From assembly GCF_037102585.1 (NCBI RefSeq), contig NW_027043830.1, positions 806,001-870,000 of the forward strand: a DNA stretch of 64,000 bases, written 5' to 3'. A program made the position numbers and the translations under genes. Numbering within the stretch: the stretch's first letter is position 1; each line of letters opens with the position of its first letter. Of this stretch, positions 28,452 through 37,897 are shown piece by piece. The notes under the pieces were generated by a model. It did no database searches. It saw nothing but the letters and a program-made list of their open reading frames with translations, and had not been told where the DNA came from. The DNA comes from Saccharomycopsis crataegensis (lineage: Eukaryota > Ascomycota > Saccharomycetes > Ascoideales > Saccharomycopsidaceae).

Positions 28452-31400
28452 CTAAGTCTGTTCTCCTAAAATAATTTTTGAATAATCTATAATTTTGTCC
28501 AATTCTTCCACAATATCGGTAATTGACTTGGAAAATGCAATCGCATGAATCTCGGTCCAGTGAACATCCTCTGTTATCTTATTAGTTTTTTCGATATTCA
28601 AGTTACTCATTGAGTTCTTGATAATTGACATTTCATCATAAAGTCGCTTTCTTAAACTCAACATGCTGGGTAAATAATTTGGAATCCTATTTTCCGATTG
28701 AAAACAATTGGCAACCAAGTAGAAATTGAATATAATGCTGACCGCAGAATCTCTTCTTAAGGGCAATAACTTTTTGGACATTAGAATATCATTGTCTTTG
28801 ATCCAGCTGGTGAATTGGACCGCATTGATACGGGCTTCAATAATCTTATTCAAAATCACATAACAGGATTCCAATATTTTCTCGACAGTTTTGAAATAAA
28901 ATTCAGAGTTTCGGTTATAATAGTGGTTGATATTAACAGATATATTGATGATGTTGGCTTCGCTGATACTGCTTTTAATCAAATTCCTCACCGCGTATAA
29001 ATGTTCTAACACCCGAGTTTCACGGATAGTAGACAAAGTTAGGGTCAACTCTGTTGGTGGGTCATCAGCATCTCGATACACATATCTATCATTAACAATC
29101 TGATAGCATTGTGACAAATTCAACAAAAGTTTTCCAAACGATTTGGTCACTTGATTTCTAGCAATAAATGGCCAAATCAATATGTTAATCATAATGGTTG
29201 AAATAACTGCCACTAGTGCCAGGGCACTTATACTCCAACAAATATTCCAAATATTACCTGCAGTCAAATTGCTGCTCTCAGAGTCGTCATATGTATCTAG
29301 AAGAATAAGGGAAAAGACACTTAGAGAAACTAGCCCGATTCTAGATTCTGTAGGATAGACATGAAATTTAAGCATTGAAGGGAATGCTATTAACGCTGAA
29401 AATATTAAGCAAATGTGTTTTCCACCTTTGAAAGAATTTTTGAAAACACTCTCACAACAACAGAGAGCCCATAATCCAGCAATAATGACAGCGCAACATC
29501 TTTTCGCCATTTTCTTGATGCTAAAGACACTTGTGCTACTATATAAAACCCACGTAAGTACAGGGCACCAATAACAATGATAATTAACATACCAAGGATA
29601 ATGAGACTCTTCGTCAAAGCCTGTTATCAATATTGGCAAGGAAGTCATAATAATTAGGAACGCATTCTTAAAAGAGTTCTTCGAGTTTGTTCCACTGGTA
29701 ATCTTTTTCGCCAATCGCCATATTTGATGTTTGATTTTCAGCTTATCAGAATCTTCAAGAAATAATTGTTTGTTATAATCTGTGTGACTAATTGCCCTAA
29801 TAATATCCCCCTCGCTGGCCGACTTTCTAGAGTTCATATTTGAAAAAGTTCTTGAAGTGTTCATGTTATAAATTTTTTCAAATGATTGATCAACTTCATT
29901 GCTCACCTGAAAATAACTGAAAACAGTTAATTTCCCACGATCCCTGAGACATTGTTTTGGAAGTCTGAGTAATGCCTTCTTCATAGGATAATCTATCCAA
30001 TTGAATTTCCAATTGCTCCATGGGAAGAAGTTCCGCGACATTGGTCCATTGGTAAGACAGCTCTCCTTCAGACAAATTTTCAAAATAATATGGGATAGAA
30101 AAATCACTAGCTTAGAAATTTGTCGATGATATCTCAAGAATAAAAAGCACCTTGTAATTTCCCTTTCCACTAATAGATCATCACAAAATTTGTGAGTATT
30201 TGTGTATTTTTTATAAGTTATGTCCAAATTTTGTAAATTTCTCTTCAAATAATTTATAGTATTTTCGAATCGAAGTAGTAATAATGTCCCAGCGTCTTCT
30301 TTTTGTATATCTTGGTTTCGCTGCAAAATATCAGAGAAAAATGCATTTGTCATATCATAATTAAAGCCATAATCACAGACCAATTCACCCGGAGTAATAT
30401 TGATCCTGGCATATTTAATTAAACAAATTTGTGACAACTCAATGCAAGCAACTATTGAAATTAGCAATTCCAATGCAGGATTTTTAAATTGATTTTCAAA
30501 TATCCTTAAGTAATATTCTCTGCTAAGATTGGAATTCAGGGGTGGCCCAGTTGTTGTGTCGGGCCTGGCATGTGAGAGACTGTCATCCCCATCATATTGG
30601 TTCTCCAGGGTACTTCTCAAATCCAATAGCAGGCGTATCTTGTAGTTTTCTTGGAGATCAGAACTTATAATTTTAGTATAAAGGTTTGAATGTATATGAT
30701 CCTTTAAATCGCAGTCAGGAGTAAGCAATGAGATAGGATATGGAATCGATTTCAATGGGCTAACAATAAGATTAATACAATTTCTAATTTGTTCCAAATC
30801 TCTGCTTTCAAACAACGTAATTTTCAATAATTCATTTGAATATTCCCTCAAATTTTCAGATAGTGTTATCAAGCTCCAGTCAATGTTTTTTGAAAGAGTC
30901 TGTTGCTTGTCAACATTTGACCCCACCGTCTCCAAAATTGAGCCTTTGATATCACTCAAGGTTTTAATATAGCTAAAGATAAGTCTCTTGTGGTCAAATC
31001 TGGGGCAAACCATCAAATTTATGAGCAAGGTTAGACATATTCCCATCGAACTTGGGATAATGGAATTCTTGAAAAACTGTAAATAACCAATATCGTTAAT
31101 GAAAGTGGTCATCCCAGGGAAACTGGTCAAACAATATATCAAGATAATTCCTGTTGTTATGCAGAAATAATAGGATCTATTGAATTCCAATCTCAATAAT
31201 TGTAATAGAAATATGCACAAAAATAAGAACACTGCAAATATTCCACCGTAATGAGTTCTTGAAGGCAAACTCAACAGGGATAGAAAAATGGCTAAGACTG
31301 ACACTGCTCCACCACATATAACTCCAAGTTCTGCCAATATTGACATTTCTATTTGGGTTCCAACCGAATGCGATGGATGGAAAATTGTTACAATCAACGG

Positions 31401-31901
31401 AACTATAGTTCGCTGAGGACCTAACCATCGACCTGAAGTTGAATTTATACAAAGAATAATTGATATCAAATAACCAATAAAGATTCTCAACACACCAATA
31501 AATGATTCACTGGATTTTCTTGAATTTAACGAGAAAATGTTTAGAAGATCCTTTATGGTCTTGTTGGACATACTGATTGCCCTCTGGGTCAAGGTAGAAG
31601 ATTGTGTTTTCCTGTTAACCGTCATACCATGTAGCTTCTCACTCTTGCCATCTAGATCATCATCAATTCTCCTTCTATTCCTCTTTGATTGTGATTTCTT
31701 CAAATATATCGGATCAAAATATCCTGGCCTTAGTTCGTTTAATCCGGGAATATTTGTATTTTCGATATCATAATGCTCAGTTAGCCCATGCAATCTCCTT
31801 TGCGAGACTGTGATAGATGGTCTTTTGAAAGTTCTATTCTTCGAAGCACCATAACTGGCTTCCGAAAAAGAGGATTCTATCTTGTGAACAGAGTTAATCA
31901 T
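28452..31901 (-). CDS. BRE4: Bre4-like multispanning membrane protein (FUSC/ArAE family)
   Basis: A 1149-residue protein with two clusters of transmembrane helices, at about residues 140-325 and 755-910, separated by a large soluble domain, and a long soluble C-terminus. This two-block plan and the length match fungal Bre4 proteins (S. cerevisiae Bre4 has 1125 aa), related to the aromatic-acid exporter / fusaric-acid-resistance family. Loss of BRE4 in S. cerevisiae causes brefeldin A sensitivity, suggesting a role in membrane trafficking or efflux; the substrate is not known. The first AUG in frame is at 31901; the frame opens two codons earlier with a GTG. It could be a paralogue within the same family rather than the direct counterpart. 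Confidence 0.72.
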   Translation of the reverse strand: MINSVHKIESSFSEASYGASKNRTFKRPSITVSQRRLHGLTEHYDIENTNIPGLNELRPGYFDPIYLKKSQSKRNRRRIDDDLDGKSEKLHGMTVNRKTQSSTLTQRAISMSNKTIKDLLNIFSLNSRKSSESFIGVLRIFIGYLISIILCINSTSGRWLGPQRTIVPLIVTIFHPSHSVGTQIEMSILAELGVICGGAVSVLAIFLSLLSLPSRTHYGGIFAVFLFLCIFLLQLLRLEFNRSYYFCITTGIILIYCLTSFPGMTTFINDIGYLQFFKNSIIPSSMGICLTLLINLMVCPRFDHKRLIFSYIKTLSDIKGSILETVGSNVDKQQTLSKNIDWSLITLSENLREYSNELLKITLFESRDLEQIRNCINLIVSPLKSIPYPISLLTPDCDLKDHIHSNLYTKIISSDLQENYKIRLLLDLRSTLENQYDGDDSLSHARPDTTTGPPLNSNLSREYYLRIFENQFKNPALELLISIVACIELSQICLIKYARINITPGELVCDYGFNYDMTNAFFSDILQRNQDIQKEDAGTLLLLRFENTINYLKRNLQNLDITYKKYTNTHKFCDDLLVEREITRCFLFLRYHRQISKLVIFLSHIILKICLKESCLTNGPMSRNFFPWSNWKFNWIDYPMKKALLRLPKQCLRDRGKLTVFSYFQVSNEVDQSFEKIYNMNTSRTFSNMNSRKSASEGDIIRAISHTDYNKQLFLEDSDKLKIKHQIWRLAKKITSGTNSKNSFKNAFLIIMTSLPILITGFDEESHYPWYVNYHCYWCPVLTWVLYSSTSVFSIKKMAKRCCAVIIAGLWALCCCESVFKNSFKGGKHICLIFSALIAFPSMLKFHVYPTESRIGLVSLSVFSLILLDTYDDSESSNLTAGNIWNICWSISALALVAVISTIMINILIWPFIARNQVTKSFGKLLLNLSQCYQIVNDRYVYRDADDPPTELTLTLSTIRETRVLEHLYAVRNLIKSSISEANIINISVNINHYYNRNSEFYFKTVEKILESCYVILNKIIEARINAVQFTSWIKDNDILMSKKLLPLRRDSAVSIIFNFYLVANCFQSENRIPNYLPSMLSLRKRLYDEMSIIKNSMSNLNIEKTNKITEDVHWTEIHAIAFSKSITDIVEELDKIIDYSKIILGEQT

Positions 31902-32033
31902 ATTCACTACTATTATTGTGGGCGCCCATTGAAAACACTGTGGAGGTTGAAAACATTATCAAGAGGAAGGGATGTTGCTTAGAAAGGGTATGTTATTAAA
32001 ATATAATTGCCTATCATCTTTATTCTTTTAAGG

Positions 32034-32044
32034 GGTTCGAGACC
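32034..32044 (+). promoter_or_regulatory. Isolated Pol III B-box-like sequence
   Basis: GGTTCGAGACC fits the TFIIIC B-box consensus GGTTCGANNCC exactly. No tRNA can be folded around it and no A box is evident upstream. It lies in the divergent BRE4-like/RIO2 promoter, 130 bases before RIO2. It could be an extra-TFIIIC site, the remains of a tRNA gene, or chance. Confidence 0.35.
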
Positions 32045-32051
32045 CTCTCCT

Positions 32052-32082
32052 GATGAGGTGCACTAAAAAAAAAAAAAATTTT
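32052..32082 (+). promoter_or_regulatory. PAC and RRPE motifs upstream of RIO2
   Basis: GATGAG at 32052-32057 is the core of the PAC element, and AAAAATTTT at 32074-32082 is the core of RRPE. The pair, in this order and close to the start codon, is the usual signature of yeast ribosome-biogenesis genes, and RIO2 is such a gene. Factor binding (Dot6/Tod6 at PAC, Stb3 at RRPE) is known for S. cerevisiae and inferred here. Confidence 0.55.
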
Positions 32083-32174
32083 CTTGATGAAAATCCATCA
32101 AGCTTGAAGACCAGCTAACTCCAGACATACAAAGGGCCTCATAAAATAATAAAATAAAGTAGTATTGCTGCAAG

Positions 32175-33470
32175 ATGAAGTTAGATATAAGTCAGATGAG
32201 ATACTTGTCTGGGGACGATTACCGGGTATTGAATGCCGTGGAGATGGGATCAAAGGACCATGACTTGGTGCCAACTTATTTGATCAAGAATCTCAGTAAA
32301 GTGAATCCAGGGGCAGTGAACAGGTCAGTATCCACTTTAGCAAAACATAGACTTATATCAAAAGTAAGAAATGCAAAATATGACGGGTATAAGCTTTCAT
32401 ATCTTGGTCATGATTATCTTGCCTTGAAATCAATGTTGAAAAGAGACAGTTTGGAATCTTTGGGTACCACTGTGGGTGTTGGTAAAGAATCGGATATTTT
32501 TTCTACTGTGGATAAGAATGGGCTTGAAAAGATTTTGAAAGTGCACAGATTGGGTAGAACATCTTTTAGAAGTGTCAAATCAAAAAGAGATTACTTGAAG
32601 AAGAATACTGGTGGTAGTTGGATGTTTTTGTCAAAAGTCGCAGCAGGCAAAGAATTTCAATTTTTGACAACATTGTATGACAATGGCTTTAATGTTCCAA
32701 AGACGTATGATTATTCTAGACACTGTATCTTGATGCAGTGGGTTGAAGGGTACCCAATGACTAAATTATACGAATTTAAAGACTACAAGAAACTTTACTC
32801 AGAATTGATGAAGTTTATCGTTAAGTTGGCCAATTATGGGTTAATTCATTGTGATTTTAACGAATTTAATATTATGATCCGTGATCACGAAATTATCGAA
32901 AGTGGAGAATTTCCGGATGATTTTGTGGTTCTCGATTTCCCACAGAGTATCTCCATTGACCATCCTGAAGCCGACTATTACTTCAACAGAGATGTGGACT
33001 GTATAAAGTTGTTTTTCAAGAAAAGATTTAAGTACGAGCCTGTCAGGGATCTGCTGATGTTGGATACAGACGGTTATGGGGAAGGTTACAAGTACATACA
33101 GCCAGATTTTAAAAGAGATGTCAAGAGAGTTAGTAATATCGATGAGCTACTTCAAGCTTCAGGATTTAAGAAGAAGCATGGAGCCGCAAAGTTAGTTGAT
33201 AGGGAATTCGAAGAGGCCATGAATAACATGAGAAGCCAAGAAATTGTGCCTCCTGCAGACGATGGCGAGGAAGATGAAGAAAAGTACGAGAGTGGCGAAG
33301 AAGGATATTCGGAGTACGATGAGGATGATGATGATGACATTGATTTTGATAGTGAGGATGAAATTGATGATGCTGAAGATAATGAAAATGAGCGTATAAT
33401 AGAAGCCTTACAGAGTGGTGTGGAGAACTTAAAAATGGATAAACTTGGAAACTATATACTTGATGAGTGA
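32175..33470 (+). CDS. RIO2: Atypical kinase/ATPase Rio2, 40S maturation
   Basis: A 431-residue protein (S. cerevisiae Rio2 has 425). A winged-helix domain occupies residues 1-90 (starts MKLDISQMRYLS), then a RIO kinase domain at about 95-290. The nucleotide loop is GVGKESDIFS near residue 101, the catalytic Asp is D227 in HCDFNEFN, and the metal-binding Asp is D254 in VLDFPQ. A long acidic Glu/Asp tail follows residue 360 and ends with a region resembling the family's nuclear export segment. Rio2 binds pre-40S particles and is needed for the last cytoplasmic steps of 18S rRNA maturation. Promoter motifs PAC and RRPE fit this role. Confidence 0.96.
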   Translation: MKLDISQMRYLSGDDYRVLNAVEMGSKDHDLVPTYLIKNLSKVNPGAVNRSVSTLAKHRLISKVRNAKYDGYKLSYLGHDYLALKSMLKRDSLESLGTTVGVGKESDIFSTVDKNGLEKILKVHRLGRTSFRSVKSKRDYLKKNTGGSWMFLSKVAAGKEFQFLTTLYDNGFNVPKTYDYSRHCILMQWVEGYPMTKLYEFKDYKKLYSELMKFIVKLANYGLIHCDFNEFNIMIRDHEIIESGEFPDDFVVLDFPQSISIDHPEADYYFNRDVDCIKLFFKKRFKYEPVRDLLMLDTDGYGEGYKYIQPDFKRDVKRVSNIDELLQASGFKKKHGAAKLVDREFEEAMNNMRSQEIVPPADDGEEDEEKYESGEEGYSEYDEDDDDDIDFDSEDEIDDAEDNENERIIEALQSGVENLKMDKLGNYILDE

Positions 33471-33607
33471 TTCTGATTAATACATCAAAACTTACAATCA
33501 TATAAAATACAGTACAAAGTAAGCAGTAAATTCAAATGCTAATTCAAATGCTAAATTATATTCACAAATAATACACTATATACATGTGTTTATGTTTAAA
33601 CAAATTC

Positions 33608-34495
33608 CTATTCAAAATAACTTTTGGGTTTTTTGGTTCTTTTCTGAATCTTGATTTGTCTTTTGGATAGGTACTTTTTCTGTTTCAGGAAGACTTTAGG
33701 CTTCTCTTCCTCAGATACAAATTTTAAGTCGCTACTGGGTTTTGAACTTCTATAATTTGATGTCTGTTTGTTGAAATTGTATGCCTGTTTGTTGAAGTTT
33801 GATTTCTGATTGTGGCTATTATTATTCATCATTTCTTTGATCTTTTCGCCTCTCCTTTTCCATCTTTCGTAAAGTGCTTCGTCTTCTTCCAAAGATTTAG
33901 GCTCCCACTTTGATTTCAAAATTCTTCGAATACTTTCAGGTGATACTTTAAAATAGTCTGCCAATTGGGTATTATTTATATTTGGGTTCTGAGCTTTCAA
34001 GAACTTCACAGACTTCATTTCTTCTCTTGATATTTTTCTCATTGGATTCCAGCCTTGATCACCAAACTTATTTTTCAAAGCCTCTTTTTGTTTTTTCCAC
34101 TCCGGAACCTTTGGATCTTTAAATAACTCTTTCAAAGATTTATGTCTCGTTAATGGCTTAATTGAATTCACCAATTCAAATCTGTCCATCTTCGGAACTT
34201 TATCTTTAGGTGAACGTTGCTCCTCTTCGACAGGCGCCGATAGCTTGGGTTTAACATACAGTAGCTGAGGAAGATCCCAGCTTGATTTATGCTCTATTTT
34301 CAATGGTCTTTTTGTCTGATTCTGGTCTTGTTTCTTATTCTTCGGAATGGTTTTTTGCAAGCACTGGGTTGCAGAATGAAGCAGCCGTATGGAATAGGAG
34401 TGTTTATTTGGGAGCCAATAGCTGGATCTATTTGACCATATTGATCTGTAATTCAGGATATATTCTCCTCCTCGTACCCATCGTAGTATTATCAT
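33608..34495 (-). CDS. RRG9: Neugrin-family mitochondrial protein Rrg9
   Basis: A 295-residue protein. The N-terminus (MIILRWVRGGEYILNYRSIW, then many Arg, Ser and Tyr) is an amphipathic, basic mitochondrial presequence. The conserved Neugrin/Rrg9 block lies at about residues 120-220 and includes WKKQKEALKNKFGD, then GWNPMRKISREEM, then TQLADYFKVSPESIRRILKS, a helix-turn-helix-like segment. The C-terminus is lysine-rich. In S. cerevisiae Rrg9 (214 aa) is required for respiratory growth and mitochondrial genome maintenance. The extra length is in the low-complexity parts. It is divergent from VID27 and convergent with RIO2, with 137 bases between the two stops. Confidence 0.85.
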   Translation of the reverse strand: MIILRWVRGGEYILNYRSIWSNRSSYWLPNKHSYSIRLLHSATQCLQKTIPKNKKQDQNQTKRPLKIEHKSSWDLPQLLYVKPKLSAPVEEEQRSPKDKVPKMDRFELVNSIKPLTRHKSLKELFKDPKVPEWKKQKEALKNKFGDQGWNPMRKISREEMKSVKFLKAQNPNINNTQLADYFKVSPESIRRILKSKWEPKSLEEDEALYERWKRRGEKIKEMMNNNSHNQKSNFNKQAYNFNKQTSNYRSSKPSSDLKFVSEEEKPKVFLKQKKYLSKRQIKIQKRTKKPKSYFE

Positions 34496-34765
34496 AGCTT
34501 TTCGTAGTTATTATCTCATCGCATGCCCTGGTATTATATAGAATAGACATTGAAAGGAAAAAAATTCTTGTAGATGAGAAAGAAAAAAAAATTCAATCCA
34601 CCGTCTTGGTGATGATTCCTGACCGGTGATACTGCAGTGCTTCGCAACCTCCGCAATCTTTTTTTTTTTCTTTCTTTATTTCTGCTTGTTTGTTTGTGTG
34701 TGTAGAGCGATGCACATATAATCATCAGTGGCGAATAGGCTTTTGAACAAAACCAAGCTTCGTTG

Positions 34766-37165
34766 ATGAACATTCTCAAGAAAATTTTGGGTTCAGGTCA
34801 GAAGGATGACTTGGTCGTCATTCCTTCTGGACAATTAATAATTTCCAGAAGCCCCTCATCACCAAAATCAGAATCAGAATGTTTGTACAATGATGCTGTT
34901 GCGGCAATCAGGCCAACATCAATTACTTTTAATTACCAATTAGTGGTCCAGAAAGCATACGAAGAAGGAGAACAGCAATTAAAAGATGATGAGGAAAACG
35001 ATGATTCTCTTTTGGAAGAAATCGAGTCTGGGGATGAACGGACTTTCTTAATCTCCCAAGATTTAGAGTTTCATAAGTATATCAATGCCGATGGCAACAC
35101 CACTATTGTTTGGAAAGATGTTTCTGGTGATGATGGTGATAAATTTGCCTTTGTATGTGATATTTCTGTCTCTGAAAATTTAATTGATCAGTTTATGAAA
35201 ACCATTTGGAAGTGTGAATTTGAAAGAAAGTACAAAAGATCCTCAAATTTGGCCACAGACGCGGATTTAGTGGAATTTCATTATGACTTTTCTAAACACA
35301 TGAGCAGTAATATTTTTGATAGTAATGAGCTTATGGACTCTGGTGAATATGTTCAAAGTACAGAAGATGATGACGATGACGATGACGATGATGAAGAGGA
35401 GTTTAAGGATGCGATGACCGGGTCCCCTGCCAAAATTCCCTATGAAAAAGTAGCAGCTCCTATTAGCTTTAGCAATAAGAAAAAGAAGAATTTGGTTGCT
35501 CCTGATGGTGACCTGCTAGTTTCCAACACCTGCGAATTGCATTTTTTTGACTCTGTGGAGACTGCATTTGTATCTAAGGAGTCTGGTGCTGTTGCAAACG
35601 TTGTCGACGCTGGTAAGTGGGAATACTGGCTTATTATTAAGTCAAAAGATAAGGTGCTTCTTGCGGCCAAAATTGATGAAAATATGAGTCCTACTTTCAA
35701 TTATGATCATTTATGCTTTATATTCAATTATATCGTTGATGAGGATGAGGGGACTTCATGGTTGCTCAAATTTGCGGAGTTTGACGCGTTGTCTGATTTC
35801 CAAACTGGGCTCATGCAAGCCTTGTGGGAATCTTTAAACAAAGCTAAATGGGGTAAGATAAAAAAAGAAGACCAAGATTACATTGTTGATGCATTTAATG
35901 ACTTAAAAATTGATGGCTGTAAGGATGATGCGGATAAACTTGAAGATCTGAGTGCTGAAGAAGAAGAAGAAGAAGAAGAAGAACCACAGGAAGAGGAATG
36001 TTCAAAAACTCTTCGTTCCGGCAAGAAGACACTCTCATATATTTCAGATGATGCTGCCTCAGTTGCCAGATTTAAATCCAACAAAGAGAAGAACAAAGCA
36101 TTGGCAGTTTCATATAGTAATGAAAGATCTTATGTTGTTAGAGGTAACAAAATCGGTGTTTTCAAATCTAATGACAATAACTCCTTAGACTTTTACACTG
36201 CCATTGAAAACATCAAAAACACTAGTGGTAAGACCTTCACTCCGGAAAGAATTATGTTGCATGGTGAAGATTCTTCTTTGATTTTGAAGGATCCAAGTAG
36301 AATTGGTAATCTATATAAGATGGATTTAACTAAGGGCCAAGTTGTTGAGGAATATAATGCTGGCAAACCTGATGCTAAGCTTGATGTTTTGGAAGTTAAT
36401 CCAACCAAGAAATTCAGTCAATTGACAAATGAGCAAACTTTCTTAGGGTTATCTAAGAATGGCTTGTTTAAGATCGATCCAAGAATATCAGGCAATAATC
36501 TTGTTGAATCAGAACTCAAACAATACTTGTCGAAGACCAACTTTTCTGCCATTACTTCAACTGCCCAAGGTAATATTGCAGTTGCCTCGAAGGATGGTGA
36601 GATCAAGTTGTTTGACAGGCTTGGTATAAATGCTAAAACTAGATTACCAGGTTTGGGTGAGGAAATTAGAGGTCTTGATGTTTCTGCTGATGGCAGATGG
36701 GTCTTGGCTACCTGTAGCACTTTCCTTTTATTGATTGATGCCCAAATCAAGGAAGGTAAAAACGCTGGCACCACTGGTTTCCTCAAATCATTTTCGAAAG
36801 ATAGCAAACCAATTCCGAAAATGTTACAGCTTTTACCGCAACATGTCGTACTTATGAGACAACACACCAAAAAACCTATTGAGTTCACCTTTGCGCGTTT
36901 CAATACCGGTTTGGAGAGTAAAGAAACCACCATCATCTCTTCTTCTGGTCCTTACGTTATCCGCTGGTCCTTAAGAAAGATCCTCAAGGGTGATAGGGAA
37001 CCTTACTTAATTAAAAGGTATGGTATGGAAGTTATTGCCGATGAGTTCACTTATGGTTCTGATAAAAACGCGATTGTTACGATGAGTGATGACGTTGCCC
37101 TCGTTAATAAAAAGAGATTCCTAAAACCATCAAGGGAAACATTTTCTGACACCAAAAGGTATTAG
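34766..37165 (+). CDS. VID27: Vid27 family protein
   Basis: A 799-residue protein (S. cerevisiae Vid27 has 782) starting MNILKKILGSG. It has the Vid27 order: an N-terminal domain, a PH-like middle domain, acidic linkers (Asp run near residue 208, Glu run near 397), and a C-terminal beta-propeller-like VID27 domain from about residue 430. The linkers carry LRSGKK-type motifs. Vid27 is named for the vacuolar import and degradation of fructose-1,6-bisphosphatase; its biochemical role is unclear. The ATG at 34766 is used because the frame opens one codon earlier with TTG. The gene is divergent from RRG9 with a 270-base shared promoter. Confidence 0.92.
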   Translation: MNILKKILGSGQKDDLVVIPSGQLIISRSPSSPKSESECLYNDAVAAIRPTSITFNYQLVVQKAYEEGEQQLKDDEENDDSLLEEIESGDERTFLISQDLEFHKYINADGNTTIVWKDVSGDDGDKFAFVCDISVSENLIDQFMKTIWKCEFERKYKRSSNLATDADLVEFHYDFSKHMSSNIFDSNELMDSGEYVQSTEDDDDDDDDDEEEFKDAMTGSPAKIPYEKVAAPISFSNKKKKNLVAPDGDLLVSNTCELHFFDSVETAFVSKESGAVANVVDAGKWEYWLIIKSKDKVLLAAKIDENMSPTFNYDHLCFIFNYIVDEDEGTSWLLKFAEFDALSDFQTGLMQALWESLNKAKWGKIKKEDQDYIVDAFNDLKIDGCKDDADKLEDLSAEEEEEEEEEPQEEECSKTLRSGKKTLSYISDDAASVARFKSNKEKNKALAVSYSNERSYVVRGNKIGVFKSNDNNSLDFYTAIENIKNTSGKTFTPERIMLHGEDSSLILKDPSRIGNLYKMDLTKGQVVEEYNAGKPDAKLDVLEVNPTKKFSQLTNEQTFLGLSKNGLFKIDPRISGNNLVESELKQYLSKTNFSAITSTAQGNIAVASKDGEIKLFDRLGINAKTRLPGLGEEIRGLDVSADGRWVLATCSTFLLLIDAQIKEGKNAGTTGFLKSFSKDSKPIPKMLQLLPQHVVLMRQHTKKPIEFTFARFNTGLESKETTIISSSGPYVIRWSLRKILKGDREPYLIKRYGMEVIADEFTYGSDKNAIVTMSDDVALVNKKRFLKPSRETFSDTKRY

Positions 37166-37526
37166 CTAAGTTTTACTACCTTTTTGCTATTTTTTTTTTT
37201 TTTTTCAAGTAAATTCCTTGATTTCTTAAGTTAATATATCACTTCGTCCATAGTGTTTAAGCCCTTCACTGACATCGGCTTCTTTTTTATGTTTATGTTC
37301 CAATCCTTTTTTTTTTTTTTCCTCTTCTTATTATTTGGGTCAGGTTGTTATTTTAATTTACTTTTCACCTACCATCGACATATCCACACTTTTGAATTGT
37401 TCTTTATGTTTATTTTATTGGTTATTATAGTTTACTGTCAACCTGTGTTTTTATTATTATTATTTTTATTATTATTTCCTGTTGTTTTGTTTTAGGGCTT
37501 CTACATAGAGATGTTTTATTTTATTA

Positions 37527-37563
<37 letters not shown>

Positions 37564-37897
37564 TAATATATGAAAGTTTTTGGGTTATCCCAGACATTCC
37601 AGTAGTTGGGGTCGATCAAAGAGAAGACTTCACAGTATATATGTAATGGTTAAAAATATCAGAAATCTTTTGAAATAAATTGGAAATCGATGAATTCTAC
37701 ATGACCAAGAATGAAATAAAGATTAAAGCAAAAGCATGGATATTTCTAAACAAGAATGGTATGAAAATATAGCTAGAGGCGCAACTGATAGAGCGTAGAA
37801 CAAAGAAAACAAAAAAAGAACACGAAAAGCATAAACAAAAAGCAAGGGGTGTTAAGATAAGAAGAAGGAGAAAAATAGAAAATCAAATAGTGGCTGA
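37166..37897. other. Convergent intergenic region VID27 / OPT transporter
   Basis: A 732-base gap between facing 3' ends. It holds long T tracts after VID27, an ATT microsatellite, and A-rich DNA before the OPT stop. The 80-residue Phe/Leu ORF at 37253 is a translation of poly-T and is not supported. Confidence 0.5.
37521..37566. repeat. (TTA)n/(TCATTA)n microsatellite
   Basis: About eight TTA units pass into three ATTATC hexamers and then TTATTAAT. This is a simple-sequence run in the 3' flank shared by VID27 and the transporter. Confidence 0.7.

Noticed and set aside
31985-32060. Possible tRNA gene around the GGTTCGAGACC B-box
   Set aside because: No acceptor stem, D arm or anticodon arm can be paired upstream, and no A box is seen.
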